A DNA stretch of 64,000 nucleotides. It comes from Patescibacterium sp964487795 (GTDB taxonomy: Bacteria > Patescibacteriota > Patescibacteriia > Patescibacteriales > Patescibacteriaceae). Position numbers and translations under genes: made by a program. Positions 49,034 to 57,479 of this stretch are shown in pieces. The number at the start of each line of letters is the position of its first letter. Positions within the stretch are counted from its first letter, which is position 1. The stretch lies in assembly GCA_964487795.1 (NCBI GenBank), contig CAZASI010000002.1:62001-126000 (forward strand), in the 5' to 3' direction. Under the pieces are notes generated by a model, which was given only the letters and a program-made list of their open reading frames with translations, made no database searches and was not told the DNA's origin.

Positions 49034-49876
49034 ATGGGTATTAGAAAAGCCAAACCAACATCACCGGGCATGCGCTCAGCAAGCTATCAAGATTTTTCAG
49101 ACGTTACTACAAAGACGCCTGAAAAGAATTTGATTTTCATCAAACGCAAGCACGCTGGTCGCAACGCACAAGGTAAGATTACGGTTCGTCATCAGGGCGG
49201 CGGTGTTAAGCGCTATATCCGCGTTATTGATTTTAAACGCGATAAGTTTGATGTACCGGGTAAAGTTGCTACTATTGAATATGATCCAAGTCGCGGTCCT
49301 CGTATTGCTTTAGTGCATTACGCTGACGGTGAAAAGCGTTATATGATTGCGCCACTTGGTTTGACTGTCGGTATGAATGTTATCAGCTCTAAAAAAGCTG
49401 TTGAACCAAAGGTTGGTAATGCAATGCCACTTGAATTTATTCCAGCAGGACTTGCCGTACACAATGTTGAATTGGATCCAGGACAAGGCGGACGACTTGC
49501 GCGCGGTGCGGGCAATGCATTGTTTGTCATGTCAGTTGAAAAGAAATTCGCTCAGGTAAAATTGCCGTCTGGTGAAATCCGTTTGATTAAGAAAGAATGT
49601 ATGTGCACCATCGGACAAGTTGGTAACCTTGATATCCGTCACGTCAGCATTGGAAAAGCCGGTCGCAGCCGTCACATGGGCATTCGTCCGACGGTCCGCG
49701 GATCAGCTATGAACCCGAACGATCACCCGCACGGTGGTGGTGAAGGTAACCAGCCGATTGGTTTGAAACATCCGAAAACCAAATGGGGTAAGAACGCCTA
49801 TGGTGTTAAGACTCGTCACGGCAAAAAAGTTTCAAACAAATTAATTATTTCACGCCGTAATGGCAAGAAATTGTAA
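49034..49876 (+). CDS. rplB: 50S ribosomal protein L2
   Basis: A 280-aa protein near the peptidyl-transferase centre. It has the RNA-binding core GRNAQGKITVRHQGGGVKR and the C-terminal loop RPTVRGSAMNPNDHPHGGGEGN with the conserved His. Full length. Gap to rplW 8 nt; followed by rpsS 8 nt later. No SD. Confidence 0.98.
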   Translation: MGIRKAKPTSPGMRSASYQDFSDVTTKTPEKNLIFIKRKHAGRNAQGKITVRHQGGGVKRYIRVIDFKRDKFDVPGKVATIEYDPSRGPRIALVHYADGEKRYMIAPLGLTVGMNVISSKKAVEPKVGNAMPLEFIPAGLAVHNVELDPGQGGRLARGAGNALFVMSVEKKFAQVKLPSGEIRLIKKECMCTIGQVGNLDIRHVSIGKAGRSRHMGIRPTVRGSAMNPNDHPHGGGEGNQPIGLKHPKTKWGKNAYGVKTRHGKKVSNKLIISRRNGKKL

Positions 49877-49884
49877 ACACCCGT

Positions 49885-50172
49885 ATGTCTAGAAGTCTCA
49901 AAAAAGGTCCATACATCAATGAACGCCTACAGAAGAAAATTCTGTCTTTAAAGCCGGGCGATAAGACTCAGATTAAAGTCTGGGATCGCGCGTCTGTAAT
50001 TACTCCGGAAATGGTAGGCTTTACAATTGGCGTACATAACGGTAGAGTCCACACACCGGTTTTAGTAAATGAAAATATGGTCGGTCATAAGCTCGGGGAA
50101 TTTTCTCCGACTCGCAAGTTTGTCTCACACGGAGGCAAAATGGCGAAAGAACAAGCCAAACCAGGAAAATAA
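49885..50172 (+). CDS. rpsS: 30S ribosomal protein S19
   Basis: A 95-aa head protein. It has MSRSLKKGPYI, the core IKVWDRASVITPEMVGFTIGVHNGR and the end GEFSPTRKFVSHGGK, all at normal length. It lies between rplB and rplV in canonical S10-operon order with gaps of 8 nt on each side. Confidence 0.98.
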   Translation: MSRSLKKGPYINERLQKKILSLKPGDKTQIKVWDRASVITPEMVGFTIGVHNGRVHTPVLVNENMVGHKLGEFSPTRKFVSHGGKMAKEQAKPGK

Positions 50173-50180
50173 ATTAAGAT

Positions 50181-50729
50181 ATGGAAATCAAAGCCAAAGC
50201 AAAATTTATCAGAATGTCACCGCGTAAGGTCCGCCTTATTGCTGCTTTGGTGCGCGGTAAGAAATTAGACGTGGCGATTGATCAGCTTAAGTTCGCCGGT
50301 AAGTTTGCCGCCGATCCAGTTCGCAAGTTGCTTGAATCAGCTGCCGCTAATGCAACTCATAACTTTGAACTTTCACTTGATAACTTGTTTATCAAAGAAA
50401 TTCGCGTTGACCAAGCTCCTACTTTGCACCGTTGGTTGCCAAGAGCTCATGGTCGCGCTACACCGTTGCGCAAACGTTCCAGCCATATCAATGTGATATT
50501 GGGTGAAATTAATGATTCAGGTGCACGCGTGGGACGTAAAGTTAAAGCTGATGCTCCGGTAAAATTAGGCGCCGCGCCGGCTAAAGAAGAAGGTGTTAAG
50601 GTTGAAGACTCCAAACCGGGCAAACCTATGGATAATCTTGAAGAAAAAGACAAAAAAATTGTTGATCCACGCCGCGAAGGTCGCAGCAAAGGTTTTACAA
50701 CTAAACTTTTCAACCGTAAAAGCGGTTAA
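50181..50729 (+). CDS. rplV: 50S ribosomal protein L22 with basic C-terminal extension
   Basis: A 182-aa tunnel-wall protein. The L22 core of ~112 residues includes RMSPRKVRLIAALVRGK and the loop RWLPRAHGRATPLRKRSSHI. About 70 extra residues follow, first mixed (KADAPVKLGAAPAKEEGVK), then basic (DPRREGRSKGFTTKLFNRKSG). This tail is absent from standard L22. Order is canonical, between rpsS and rpsC. Confidence 0.95.
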   Translation: MEIKAKAKFIRMSPRKVRLIAALVRGKKLDVAIDQLKFAGKFAADPVRKLLESAAANATHNFELSLDNLFIKEIRVDQAPTLHRWLPRAHGRATPLRKRSSHINVILGEINDSGARVGRKVKADAPVKLGAAPAKEEGVKVEDSKPGKPMDNLEEKDKKIVDPRREGRSKGFTTKLFNRKSG

Positions 50730-50742
50730 TCTTTAAACTTGT

Positions 50743-51441
50743 ATGGGACAGAAAGTCAATCCAAAAGTAATGCGTGTCGGAATAACTCGAACTTGGGGTT
50801 CGAAGTGGTTTGCGCGCGGAAATAGTTACATCAATCAGGTTAAGCAAGACTTGGGTGTGAGCCGCTTTTTAATTAAGAGTTTTAAAGAAGCCGGCGTTGA
50901 TCGCGTTGAGATCGAGCGTCCATCAAATAAAAAGATTGTTGTTAATCTCTATACTGCTAAACCGGGTTTGATTATCGGTCGCGGCGGAGCGGGGATTGAA
51001 GATTTGAAAAAGAAATTACACACCAAATTTTTGAAGTCATTCCGTCCAGGTGAAATTAACATTAACATCACTGAAGTTGATCGTCCGAATCTTTCTGCTA
51101 TGATTATCGTTCAGTCCATGATTATCGATATTGAAAAGCGTTTGCCTTTCAAGAGAGTTATGAAACAGGCGATTGGTCGCGCAGAACGCGCCGGTGCTTT
51201 GGGTGTTAAGGTTATGGTCGCCGGAAGATTGAATGGTGCTGAAATCGCTCGTCGAGAAATGTTGGTTTCCGGAAAACTTCCTTTGCAAACTTTGCGTGCT
51301 GATATTGACTATGCTCGCGGTGCTGCTCATACCACTTTTGGTTTGATTGGTATCAAGGCGTGGGTATATCGTGGTGAAGTTTTTGAACGTCCGGAAGAAG
51401 CCGGTGCAGTTGTTAAAGAACGTGGCGGAAAACGCCGTTAA
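50743..51441 (+). CDS. rpsC: 30S ribosomal protein S3
   Basis: A 232-aa protein at the mRNA entry site. The N-terminal MGQKVNPKVMRVGITRTW is followed by a KH domain with GLIIGRGGAGIEDLKKKL and a C-terminal domain with GRLNGAEIARREMLVSGKLP. Normal length. Located 13 nt after rplV. Confidence 0.98.
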   Translation: MGQKVNPKVMRVGITRTWGSKWFARGNSYINQVKQDLGVSRFLIKSFKEAGVDRVEIERPSNKKIVVNLYTAKPGLIIGRGGAGIEDLKKKLHTKFLKSFRPGEININITEVDRPNLSAMIIVQSMIIDIEKRLPFKRVMKQAIGRAERAGALGVKVMVAGRLNGAEIARREMLVSGKLPLQTLRADIDYARGAAHTTFGLIGIKAWVYRGEVFERPEEAGAVVKERGGKRR

Positions 51442-51454
51442 TCTAGATTAGAAT

Positions 51455-51862
51455 ATGTTAGCTCCAAAAAAGACAAAATTCAGAAAAGGACATAAGTTGA
51501 ATCGCGGCGGAAAAGCTACGCGCAAGATCAGCTTGGCTTTTGGTAGCTATGGATTAAAGAGTATGGAAGGTTGCTGGGTTACCGCTCGTCAGCTTGAAGC
51601 CTCACGTCGTGTTATCACTCGCTTTGTGCAACGTACCGGAAAATTGTGGATCAGAGTATTCCCTGACAAACCAGTTACTGCAAAAGGCGGAGAAATGCCG
51701 ATGGGTAAAGGAAAAGGTCCGGTTGATCACTATGTTGCGATTGTTAAACCAGGAATGATTTTATTTGAAATCGAAGGCGTTACAGAATTGCAGGCGCGCG
51801 AAGCTATGACTTTGGCGGCGCACAAATTGCCCGTTAAGTGCAAGTTCATCATGAAACATTAA
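51455..51862 (+). CDS. rplP: 50S ribosomal protein L16
   Basis: A 135-aa protein at the A-site finger. It has MLAPKKTKFRKGHK, the central QLEASRRVITRFVQRTGKLW and EMPMGKGKGPVDHYVAIV, which are typical. The following rpmC starts 8 nt after the stop. No SD. Confidence 0.98.
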   Translation: MLAPKKTKFRKGHKLNRGGKATRKISLAFGSYGLKSMEGCWVTARQLEASRRVITRFVQRTGKLWIRVFPDKPVTAKGGEMPMGKGKGPVDHYVAIVKPGMILFEIEGVTELQAREAMTLAAHKLPVKCKFIMKH

Positions 51863-51870
51863 TTATCAGT

Positions 51871-52056
51871 ATGGATTTTAAAGAATTACAAACCAAAACA
51901 CTGAAAGAATGGCACGCCATGTTGGCTGAGTCTAGAGACAAGCTGCGCCAGTTGCGTTTTAAGGACGCCGGCAAGCAGTTGGCTGATGTTCGCGCTCTTC
52001 GCCGTGAACGTGAGCTTATTGCACGCCTTTTGACATTGATTAACAAAAAAAAGTAA
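51871..52056 (+). CDS. rpmC: 50S ribosomal protein L29
   Basis: A 61-aa two-helix protein at the tunnel exit. It has the family pattern MDFKELQTKTLKEWHAML followed by RDKLRQLRF and the basic helix RRERELIARLLTLI. ATG 51871 is chosen from homologue length. It precedes rpsQ by 4 nt. Confidence 0.94.
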   Translation: MDFKELQTKTLKEWHAMLAESRDKLRQLRFKDAGKQLADVRALRRERELIARLLTLINKKK

Positions 52057-52060
52057 CGAT

Positions 52061-52303
52061 ATGCCGTTAATAAAGAAAACATTTTCAGGCGTAGTAGCTT
52101 CAAGCAAAATGGATAAGACCATTGTTGTCGTTGTTGAAAATGTCAAAATCCACTCCAAGTATAAAAAGCGCTACATCGTCACGAGCCGTTATAAGGTTCA
52201 TGATGAAAAGAATCAGTTTAAAGAAGGGGACAAGGTTACATTTGTTGAATGTCGTCCTCTGAGCAAAGAAAAGCGCTGGAGAGTTATTTACAGTACTAAG
52301 TAA
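52061..52303 (+). CDS. rpsQ: 30S ribosomal protein S17
   Basis: An 80-aa OB-fold protein of the small-subunit body. It has FSGVVASSKMDKTIVVVVE, then KRYIVTSRYKVHDEKNQFKEGD and ECRPLSKEKRW, all conserved. Normal length. Order rpmC-rpsQ-rplN is canonical. Confidence 0.97.
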   Translation: MPLIKKTFSGVVASSKMDKTIVVVVENVKIHSKYKKRYIVTSRYKVHDEKNQFKEGDKVTFVECRPLSKEKRWRVIYSTK

Positions 52304-52307
52304 AGAT

Positions 52308-52679
52308 ATGATTCAGGTACAAACCATGTTAAAAGTAGCCGATAACACAGGCGCCAAAAAGGTGCAGTGTATTCGCGTGCTCGGCGGTTACCGTAAGCGT
52401 TACGCTCATGTTGGCGAACGTATTATTGTAACGGTTAAGCAGGCCGTACCGCACGCCATGGTAAAAAAGAGTGATGTATTGCTCGCGGTTGTTGTGCGCG
52501 TTAAGAAAGAAATGCGCCGCCCGGACGGAAGTTATATTCGCTTTGATGACAATGCCTGCGTTATTATTGAAAAGAAAAACGGTGAACCTCGCGGTACCCG
52601 TATCTTTGGACCTATCCCGCGCGAAGTGCGCAAAGCCGGTTATGTTAAGATTGCGTCATTGGCGCCGGAAGTGCTATAA
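52308..52679 (+). CDS. rplN: 50S ribosomal protein L14
   Basis: A 123-aa subunit-interface protein with the hallmark IQVQTMLKVADNTGAKKVQC and the end GPIPREVRKAGYVKIASLAPEVL. Complete. It starts 4 nt after rpsQ and marks the spc part of the super-operon. Confidence 0.98.
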   Translation: MIQVQTMLKVADNTGAKKVQCIRVLGGYRKRYAHVGERIIVTVKQAVPHAMVKKSDVLLAVVVRVKKEMRRPDGSYIRFDDNACVIIEKKNGEPRGTRIFGPIPREVRKAGYVKIASLAPEVL

Positions 52680-52688
52680 GTTATATTT

Positions 52689-53015
52689 ATGAATATCAAA
52701 CGAAACGACAACGTAATAGTTATGGCAGGAAAAGACAAAGGTAAAACCGGAAAAGTTTTGCAGATCTTTGTCGAACAAAACCGCGCCAGCATTGAAGGCA
52801 TCAATTTATTGATTAAGCATTTGCGTCCGCGCAAGCAAGGTGAAAAAGGACAACGCGTTGAATTTCCGTCTCCGATGAATATTTCTAACTTAATGCTCGT
52901 CTGCCCGAAATGCGGCAAACCGACACGCGTCAGCAAGAAAGTGATTATAGCAACAGCAGAACGTAAGGGCACCAAGGTTCGCGTGTGTAAGAAATGTCAA
53001 ACGACAATAGATTAA
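52689..53015 (+). CDS. rplX: 50S ribosomal protein L24
   Basis: A 108-aa assembly-initiator protein. The KOW segment NVIVMAGKDKGKTGKVLQIF is at the N-terminus. The C-terminal half holds two cysteine pairs, CPKCGKPTR and CKKCQTTID, forming a zinc ribbon present in part of the L24 family. It precedes rplE by 4 nt. Confidence 0.96.
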   Translation: MNIKRNDNVIVMAGKDKGKTGKVLQIFVEQNRASIEGINLLIKHLRPRKQGEKGQRVEFPSPMNISNLMLVCPKCGKPTRVSKKVIIATAERKGTKVRVCKKCQTTID

Positions 53016-53019
53016 TTGT

Positions 53020-53568
53020 ATGAAACTACACGAAAAGTACAACAAAGAAATTAAGGGAGCGATGCAGAAGAAATTCGGTTATCGCAATACTATGGCGACT
53101 CCGAAAATCGTGAAGGTTTCGATTAACGTTGGTGTTGGACGAAATACAAAAGATAAAGCTTTTGTGGACAGCGTCGCCAGTACACTTACCCGTATCACCG
53201 GTCAAAAACCGATTATGACAAAATCAAGAAAGTCCATTTCAGCTTTTAAAGTAAGAGAAGGACAGATTGTCGGAGTAGTCGCTACCTTGCGCGGCGAACG
53301 CATGTATGATTTCCTTGATAAATTGATTAATGTTACTTTCCCTCGCGTTCGCGACTTCCGCGGTATCAGCGAAAAAATTATTGATAAGACTGGTAATATT
53401 TCAATTGGTTTTAAAGAACATTTGCCGTTTCCGGAAGTTAAGGCTGACGAGGTCGATAATGTACACGGTTTGCAGATTACGATTTCTACGACCGCAAAGT
53501 CCCGCGACGAAGGGCTTGAGCTCTTCCGCATGTTCGGCTTTCCTTTTATTAAGAAAGCTTCTAACTAA
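53020..53568 (+). CDS. rplE: 50S ribosomal protein L5
   Basis: A 182-aa 5S rRNA-binding protein of the central protuberance. It has KVSINVGVGRNTKDK, ITGQKPIMTKSRKSISAFKVR and the late DNVHGLQITISTTAK. Full length. It starts 4 nt after rplX. Confidence 0.98.
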   Translation: MKLHEKYNKEIKGAMQKKFGYRNTMATPKIVKVSINVGVGRNTKDKAFVDSVASTLTRITGQKPIMTKSRKSISAFKVREGQIVGVVATLRGERMYDFLDKLINVTFPRVRDFRGISEKIIDKTGNISIGFKEHLPFPEVKADEVDNVHGLQITISTTAKSRDEGLELFRMFGFPFIKKASN

Positions 53569-53572
53569 CTAT

Positions 53573-53758
53573 ATGGCACGAAAAGCACTAATCGAAAAAG
53601 CAAAGAAAACTCCGAAATTTTCCAGTCGGAAAATAAATCGTTGTTGGCGCTGCGGTCGTAATCACGGCTATATGCGTGACTTTGGTTTGTGCCGTATATG
53701 TTTCCGCGAATTGGCGAACAACACCGATTTGCCGGGCATTACAAAATCAAGCTGGTAA
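53573..53758 (+). CDS. rpsN: 30S ribosomal protein S14, zinc-binding type
   Basis: A 61-aa short S14 with the zinc site CWRCG ... CRIC, basic throughout and ending NNTDLPGITKSSW. This is the ancestral Zn-dependent form, typical of Gram-positive and candidate-phylum genomes. ATG 53573 is 4 nt after the rplE stop. Confidence 0.97.
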   Translation: MARKALIEKAKKTPKFSSRKINRCWRCGRNHGYMRDFGLCRICFRELANNTDLPGITKSSW

Positions 53759-53774
53759 TTATACTGTTATACCT

Positions 53775-54185
53775 ATGATAGATCCAATCGCAGACATGTT
53801 AACTCGTATTCGAAACGCTGCCGCCATCAAAAAGGCGGAGGTGGTTTTGCCTATGAGCAAGCTTAAATTTAATATTGCCAAGTTGCTTGAAACTAATGGC
53901 TGGGTTGATAAAGCTGAAGTTTTGCCGGCTGAAACTAAAGAAAAAGGTAGCGCTTTTGATCAGTTGCGTATTGCTTTGAAGTACAAAGCTGACGGCGCGC
54001 CGATGATTAGTTCAGTTACCCGTATCAGTAAATCAAGCCGCAGAGTATATGTTGGCAAAGATGCGTTGCCACGAGTATTAAATGGTTACGGTATTGCCTT
54101 GATTTCAACTTCCCAGGGTATTATGACCAACCGCGAAGCCAAGAAAAAGAATTTGGGTGGAGAAGTTATTTGTGAAATTTACTAA
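53775..54185 (+). CDS. rpsH: 30S ribosomal protein S8
   Basis: A 136-aa central-domain protein. It has IDPIADMLTRIRNAAAIKKAEV, then a normal C-terminal domain with GYGIALISTSQGIMTNREAKK. Start ATG 53775. In E. coli S8 represses the spc operon; no obvious target site is seen before rplE here. Confidence 0.97.
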   Translation: MIDPIADMLTRIRNAAAIKKAEVVLPMSKLKFNIAKLLETNGWVDKAEVLPAETKEKGSAFDQLRIALKYKADGAPMISSVTRISKSSRRVYVGKDALPRVLNGYGIALISTSQGIMTNREAKKKNLGGEVICEIY

Positions 54186-54194
54186 CATACCGAT

Positions 54195-54740
54195 ATGTCA
54201 CGTTTAGGAAAACTGCCAATTGCATTAGATAAGGGAGCAAGCGCCACATTAGTTGGCGATGTGTTGACTGTGAAAGGACCAAAAGGCGAATTGTCACAAA
54301 CTTTGCATTCCGCTGTTTCAGTAGAAATTTTACCAGAAGGCATCAAAGTTACGGTCAAGAACCCGGATAATAAGAAAGAACGAGCGTTCTGGGGTTTGTT
54401 CGTGAGTTTGATTAAGAATATGGTAATAGGAGTTACTGACGGTTATGAAAAGAAATTGGAAATTCAGGGAGTCGGTTATAAAGTATCCGGCGGCGGTCAA
54501 GCTTTGACTTTAAGTCTTGGTTTTTCTCACCAAATCAATTTCCCATTGCCAAAAGGAATTCAGGCTACTGTTGAAGCAAACATTATCAGCCTCAAAGGAA
54601 TTGATAAACAGTTGGTCGGAGAAATGGCTGCACAGATCAGACGTTTGAAAAAACCTGAACCATATAAAGGTAAAGGTATCCGCTATGTTGGCGAATTGGT
54701 CCGTCGCAAAGCCGGTAAGACTGCCGCTAAAGGCGCTTAA
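54195..54740 (+). CDS. rplF: 50S ribosomal protein L6
   Basis: A 181-aa protein of two related domains. Key segments are MSRLGKLPIALDKGA, TVKGPKGELSQTL and near the end RRLKKPEPYKGKGIRYVGELV. Complete. Canonical position between rpsH and rplR. Confidence 0.98.
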   Translation: MSRLGKLPIALDKGASATLVGDVLTVKGPKGELSQTLHSAVSVEILPEGIKVTVKNPDNKKERAFWGLFVSLIKNMVIGVTDGYEKKLEIQGVGYKVSGGGQALTLSLGFSHQINFPLPKGIQATVEANIISLKGIDKQLVGEMAAQIRRLKKPEPYKGKGIRYVGELVRRKAGKTAAKGA

Positions 54741-54748
54741 GCACATAT

Positions 54749-55105
54749 ATGAACACTCAAAAAGCAAAACAATTATTGCATGAACGCCGCGCCCGTCGCG
54801 TCCGCGTTAAAATTTCAGGGACAGGCGATTGTCCGCGCTTGAGCGTTTTTCGTTCAAACACCGGTTTGTATATTCAGTTGATTAATGATGTTACCGGCAC
54901 TACTTTGGCTAGCGCTCACACCCGCGAAATAAAGGATAAGAAGATTAAAAAATCTGAAGCGGCTATGGAACTAGGTAAGTTATTGGCGGAAAAAGCTGTA
55001 GCCAAGAAGATTAAGAAAGTTGTATTTGATCGCGGCGGTAATTTATATACCGGTCGCGTTAAAGCAGTCGCTGAAGGCGCTCGTGCCGGAGGCTTAGAAT
55101 TCTAA
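54749..55105 (+). CDS. rplR: 50S ribosomal protein L18
   Basis: A 118-aa 5S rRNA-binding protein. It has RRARRVRVKISGTGDCPRLSVFRSN, then the segment DRGGNLYTGRVKAVAEGARAGGLEF at the end. Normal length. It is followed by rpsE after 4 nt. Confidence 0.97.
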   Translation: MNTQKAKQLLHERRARRVRVKISGTGDCPRLSVFRSNTGLYIQLINDVTGTTLASAHTREIKDKKIKKSEAAMELGKLLAEKAVAKKIKKVVFDRGGNLYTGRVKAVAEGARAGGLEF

Positions 55106-55109
55106 ATTT

Positions 55110-55688
55110 ATGACAGAAGAGATAAAGAAAACAGAAGGAGCAAAGGCTGGTGCCAATCGTGGTCGTCGTATGCCATCACGTGGTGGACGTCGTCCGCAAC
55201 GCGAAGAACGAGTACCGGATGAATTTGAACAGAAGATTATTGACATCGCTCGTGTTACTCGTGTTATGGCCGGTGGTAAGCGTATGCGTTTTCGCGCCTG
55301 CGTCGCTATTGGTAATAAGAAAGGCAAAGTTGCTATTGGTTTAGCTAAGGGAGCCGATGTTACTTTGGCTGTAGCCAAAGCGGTTAACCAAGCGAAGAAA
55401 GATATGGTTACTGTACCGATTGTTCGCCAAACTATTCCTCACGCCATTGATCAGAAATTCGGCGCCGCCCGCGTTATGTTGAAACCGGCAGCTCTAGGTC
55501 GCGGTATTATTGCCGGCGGTATTGTTCGTACTATTTTTGAATTGAGCGGTGTTAACAACGTTTCATCAAAAGTACTTGGTACCAATAATAAGGTAAATAA
55601 CGCCAAATGTGTTATGATTGCTTTAAAGAATCTTAAGCAGCCACGCGTTTCTAAAAACGATAAAAAGGCTGAGACTGCAAAAGAATAA
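55110..55688 (+). CDS. rpsE: 30S ribosomal protein S5
   Basis: A 192-aa protein with an Arg/Gly-rich N-terminus (RGRRMPSRGGRRPQREER), then the S5 double-stranded RNA-binding fold (RVTRVMAGGKRMRFRA) and the C-terminal domain with GVNNVSSKVLGTNN. Only 6 nt separate it from rplO; the rpmD (L30) gene found here in most bacteria is absent. Confidence 0.97.
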   Translation: MTEEIKKTEGAKAGANRGRRMPSRGGRRPQREERVPDEFEQKIIDIARVTRVMAGGKRMRFRACVAIGNKKGKVAIGLAKGADVTLAVAKAVNQAKKDMVTVPIVRQTIPHAIDQKFGAARVMLKPAALGRGIIAGGIVRTIFELSGVNNVSSKVLGTNNKVNNAKCVMIALKNLKQPRVSKNDKKAETAKE

Positions 55689-55694
55689 ACCCGT

Positions 55695-56135
55695 ATGACT
55701 CTTTCATTATCAAACATTAAAGGCAATTTCAAAGCCAAGAGCCGCAAACGAGTTGGTCGCGGTAATGCTTCCGGACACGGAACTTACTCAACTCGCGGTT
55801 TAAAAGGACAGAAATCACGTTCCGGTGTTTCAGGTTTGAAGCGCCTTGGTATGAAAAAACAGCTGTTGGCTGTTCCAAAGAAACGCGGCTTTAAGTCTTA
55901 TCAGACTAAGAATGAAACAGTTGACTTTGACGGTTTGAATAAATATTTTAAAGATGGAGCTTTAGTTAATCCAAAAACTCTCTTACGCGTTGGTTTGATT
56001 CAGCATCACGGCAGAGTTAAGATTTTGTCACGCGGTGAATTGAAAGTTAAAAATTTGAATTTTAAAGACGTCAGCGTCAGTAAAGTAGCTCTAGAAAAGT
56101 TAAAAGCAAGCGGCGCCGTTTTAGTAACTAAGTAA
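55695..56135 (+). CDS. rplO: 50S ribosomal protein L15
   Basis: A 146-aa protein with the Gly/Lys-rich N-terminal strand KRVGRGNASGHGTYSTRGLKG and a globular C-terminus (GAVLVTK end). It follows rpsE without rpmD and precedes secY by 5 nt. Confidence 0.96.
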   Translation: MTLSLSNIKGNFKAKSRKRVGRGNASGHGTYSTRGLKGQKSRSGVSGLKRLGMKKQLLAVPKKRGFKSYQTKNETVDFDGLNKYFKDGALVNPKTLLRVGLIQHHGRVKILSRGELKVKNLNFKDVSVSKVALEKLKASGAVLVTK

Positions 56136-56140
56136 TTCCT

Positions 56141-57409
56141 ATGGAACGCTTCTTAGCGATCTGGAAAACTCGCGACCTACGTAACAGCATTTTATTTGTG
56201 CTGTCTATGTTGGTTATTTTCCGTATTGCGGCTCATATTCCAGTTCCGGGTGTTGATCCGGAAGCTTTGCGCAGCTTTTTCTCTTCAAACCAAATTTTTG
56301 GTTTGTTAAATCTTTTCTCTGGCGGCGGCATGGAAAACTTTTCTATTGTCATGATGGGTGTCGGTCCGTATATCACTTCTTCTATTATTTTCCAGGTTTT
56401 AGGCATGATTATCCCTGCTATTGAGGAAATGAATAAAGAAGAAGCCGGACGTCAGAAAATAAACATGTGGACTCGCTGGGCAACCGTACCTTTGGCTGTT
56501 CTTCAGTCTTTTGCCATGATTAATTTGTTGCGTAGTTCTTCGGCCGGCATTATCGGTAATTTGTCATTGTTTGATCATGTTGCCATGATTCTGACCATTA
56601 CAGCCGGTACGATATTTCTTATGTGGATTGGCGAATTAATTAGCGAGAAGAAAATCGGTAATGGTATTTCTTTGTTGATTTTTGCCGGTATCGTCGCGTC
56701 ATTGCCTTCGACATTGCAGCAGGTATTTGTAAACTATGACCCTTCGATGCTCTTCACTATTATCGGTTTTATTGTAATTACTATTATTACGGTTGTCGGT
56801 GTTGTTATTATCAACGAAGGTCAGCGCAATATTCCTATTCAGTACGCACGTCAGGTTCGCGGACAGCGCGCCTTTGGTGGCAACAGCTCGCACTTGCCAT
56901 TGCGTGTTAATATGGCCGGAGTTATTCCTATTATCTTCGCCATTTCGGTTATTTTATTCCCGCCGACTATCGCACAATTTTTTGTTAATGCTAAGAGTGC
57001 GTTGCTCGCTACAATTGCCAAGCATACTATTACATTATTCCAAGATCAGTTGATTTACGGTATTATTTATTTTGTTTTGGTTTTTGCATTTACCTATTTC
57101 TATACCGAAATTGTTTTCCACCCGAATCGTATTGCTGAAAATTTGCAAAAACAAGGCGGCTTTATTCCGGGTATTCGTCCGGGACTTCATACGAGTCAGT
57201 ATATTGCCTATACAACACGTCGTATTATCTTTATTGGTGCGTTATTCTTGAGCACTATTTCCATTTTGCCTTTGGTCATGCGTTATTTTACCGGTATCGA
57301 ATCACTGGCGATTGGTGGAACTTCATTACTCATCGTTGTAGCAGTTGTTATTGAAACGGTTAAACAGATAGAATCGCAGTTAACGATGAGAGAATACGAA
57401 GTAAATTAA
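56141..57409 (+). CDS. secY: Protein translocase subunit SecY
   Basis: A 422-aa channel protein with ten membrane helices. It has the signature VFRIAAHIPVPGVD near the start, the plug region after it, and the cytoplasmic loop NEGQRNIPIQYARQVRG. It moves unfolded proteins, including the large surface proteins of this genome, across the membrane. It closes the super-operon, with an intrinsic terminator 10 nt after the stop. Confidence 0.97.
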   Translation: MERFLAIWKTRDLRNSILFVLSMLVIFRIAAHIPVPGVDPEALRSFFSSNQIFGLLNLFSGGGMENFSIVMMGVGPYITSSIIFQVLGMIIPAIEEMNKEEAGRQKINMWTRWATVPLAVLQSFAMINLLRSSSAGIIGNLSLFDHVAMILTITAGTIFLMWIGELISEKKIGNGISLLIFAGIVASLPSTLQQVFVNYDPSMLFTIIGFIVITIITVVGVVIINEGQRNIPIQYARQVRGQRAFGGNSSHLPLRVNMAGVIPIIFAISVILFPPTIAQFFVNAKSALLATIAKHTITLFQDQLIYGIIYFVLVFAFTYFYTEIVFHPNRIAENLQKQGGFIPGIRPGLHTSQYIAYTTRRIIFIGALFLSTISILPLVMRYFTGIESLAIGGTSLLIVVAVVIETVKQIESQLTMREYEVN

Positions 57410-57418
57410 TTGACCCTC

Positions 57419-57450
57419 TAAACCCCGGCGTTACAAACGCTGGGGTTTTT
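57419..57450 (+). terminator. Terminator of the ribosomal super-operon
   Basis: AACCCCGGCGT / ACGCTGGGGTT (one G-U pair) with loop TACAA, then TTTTT. Confidence 0.92.
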
Positions 57451-57479
57451 GTTAGGAAAATATGGTATACTCTAAATAT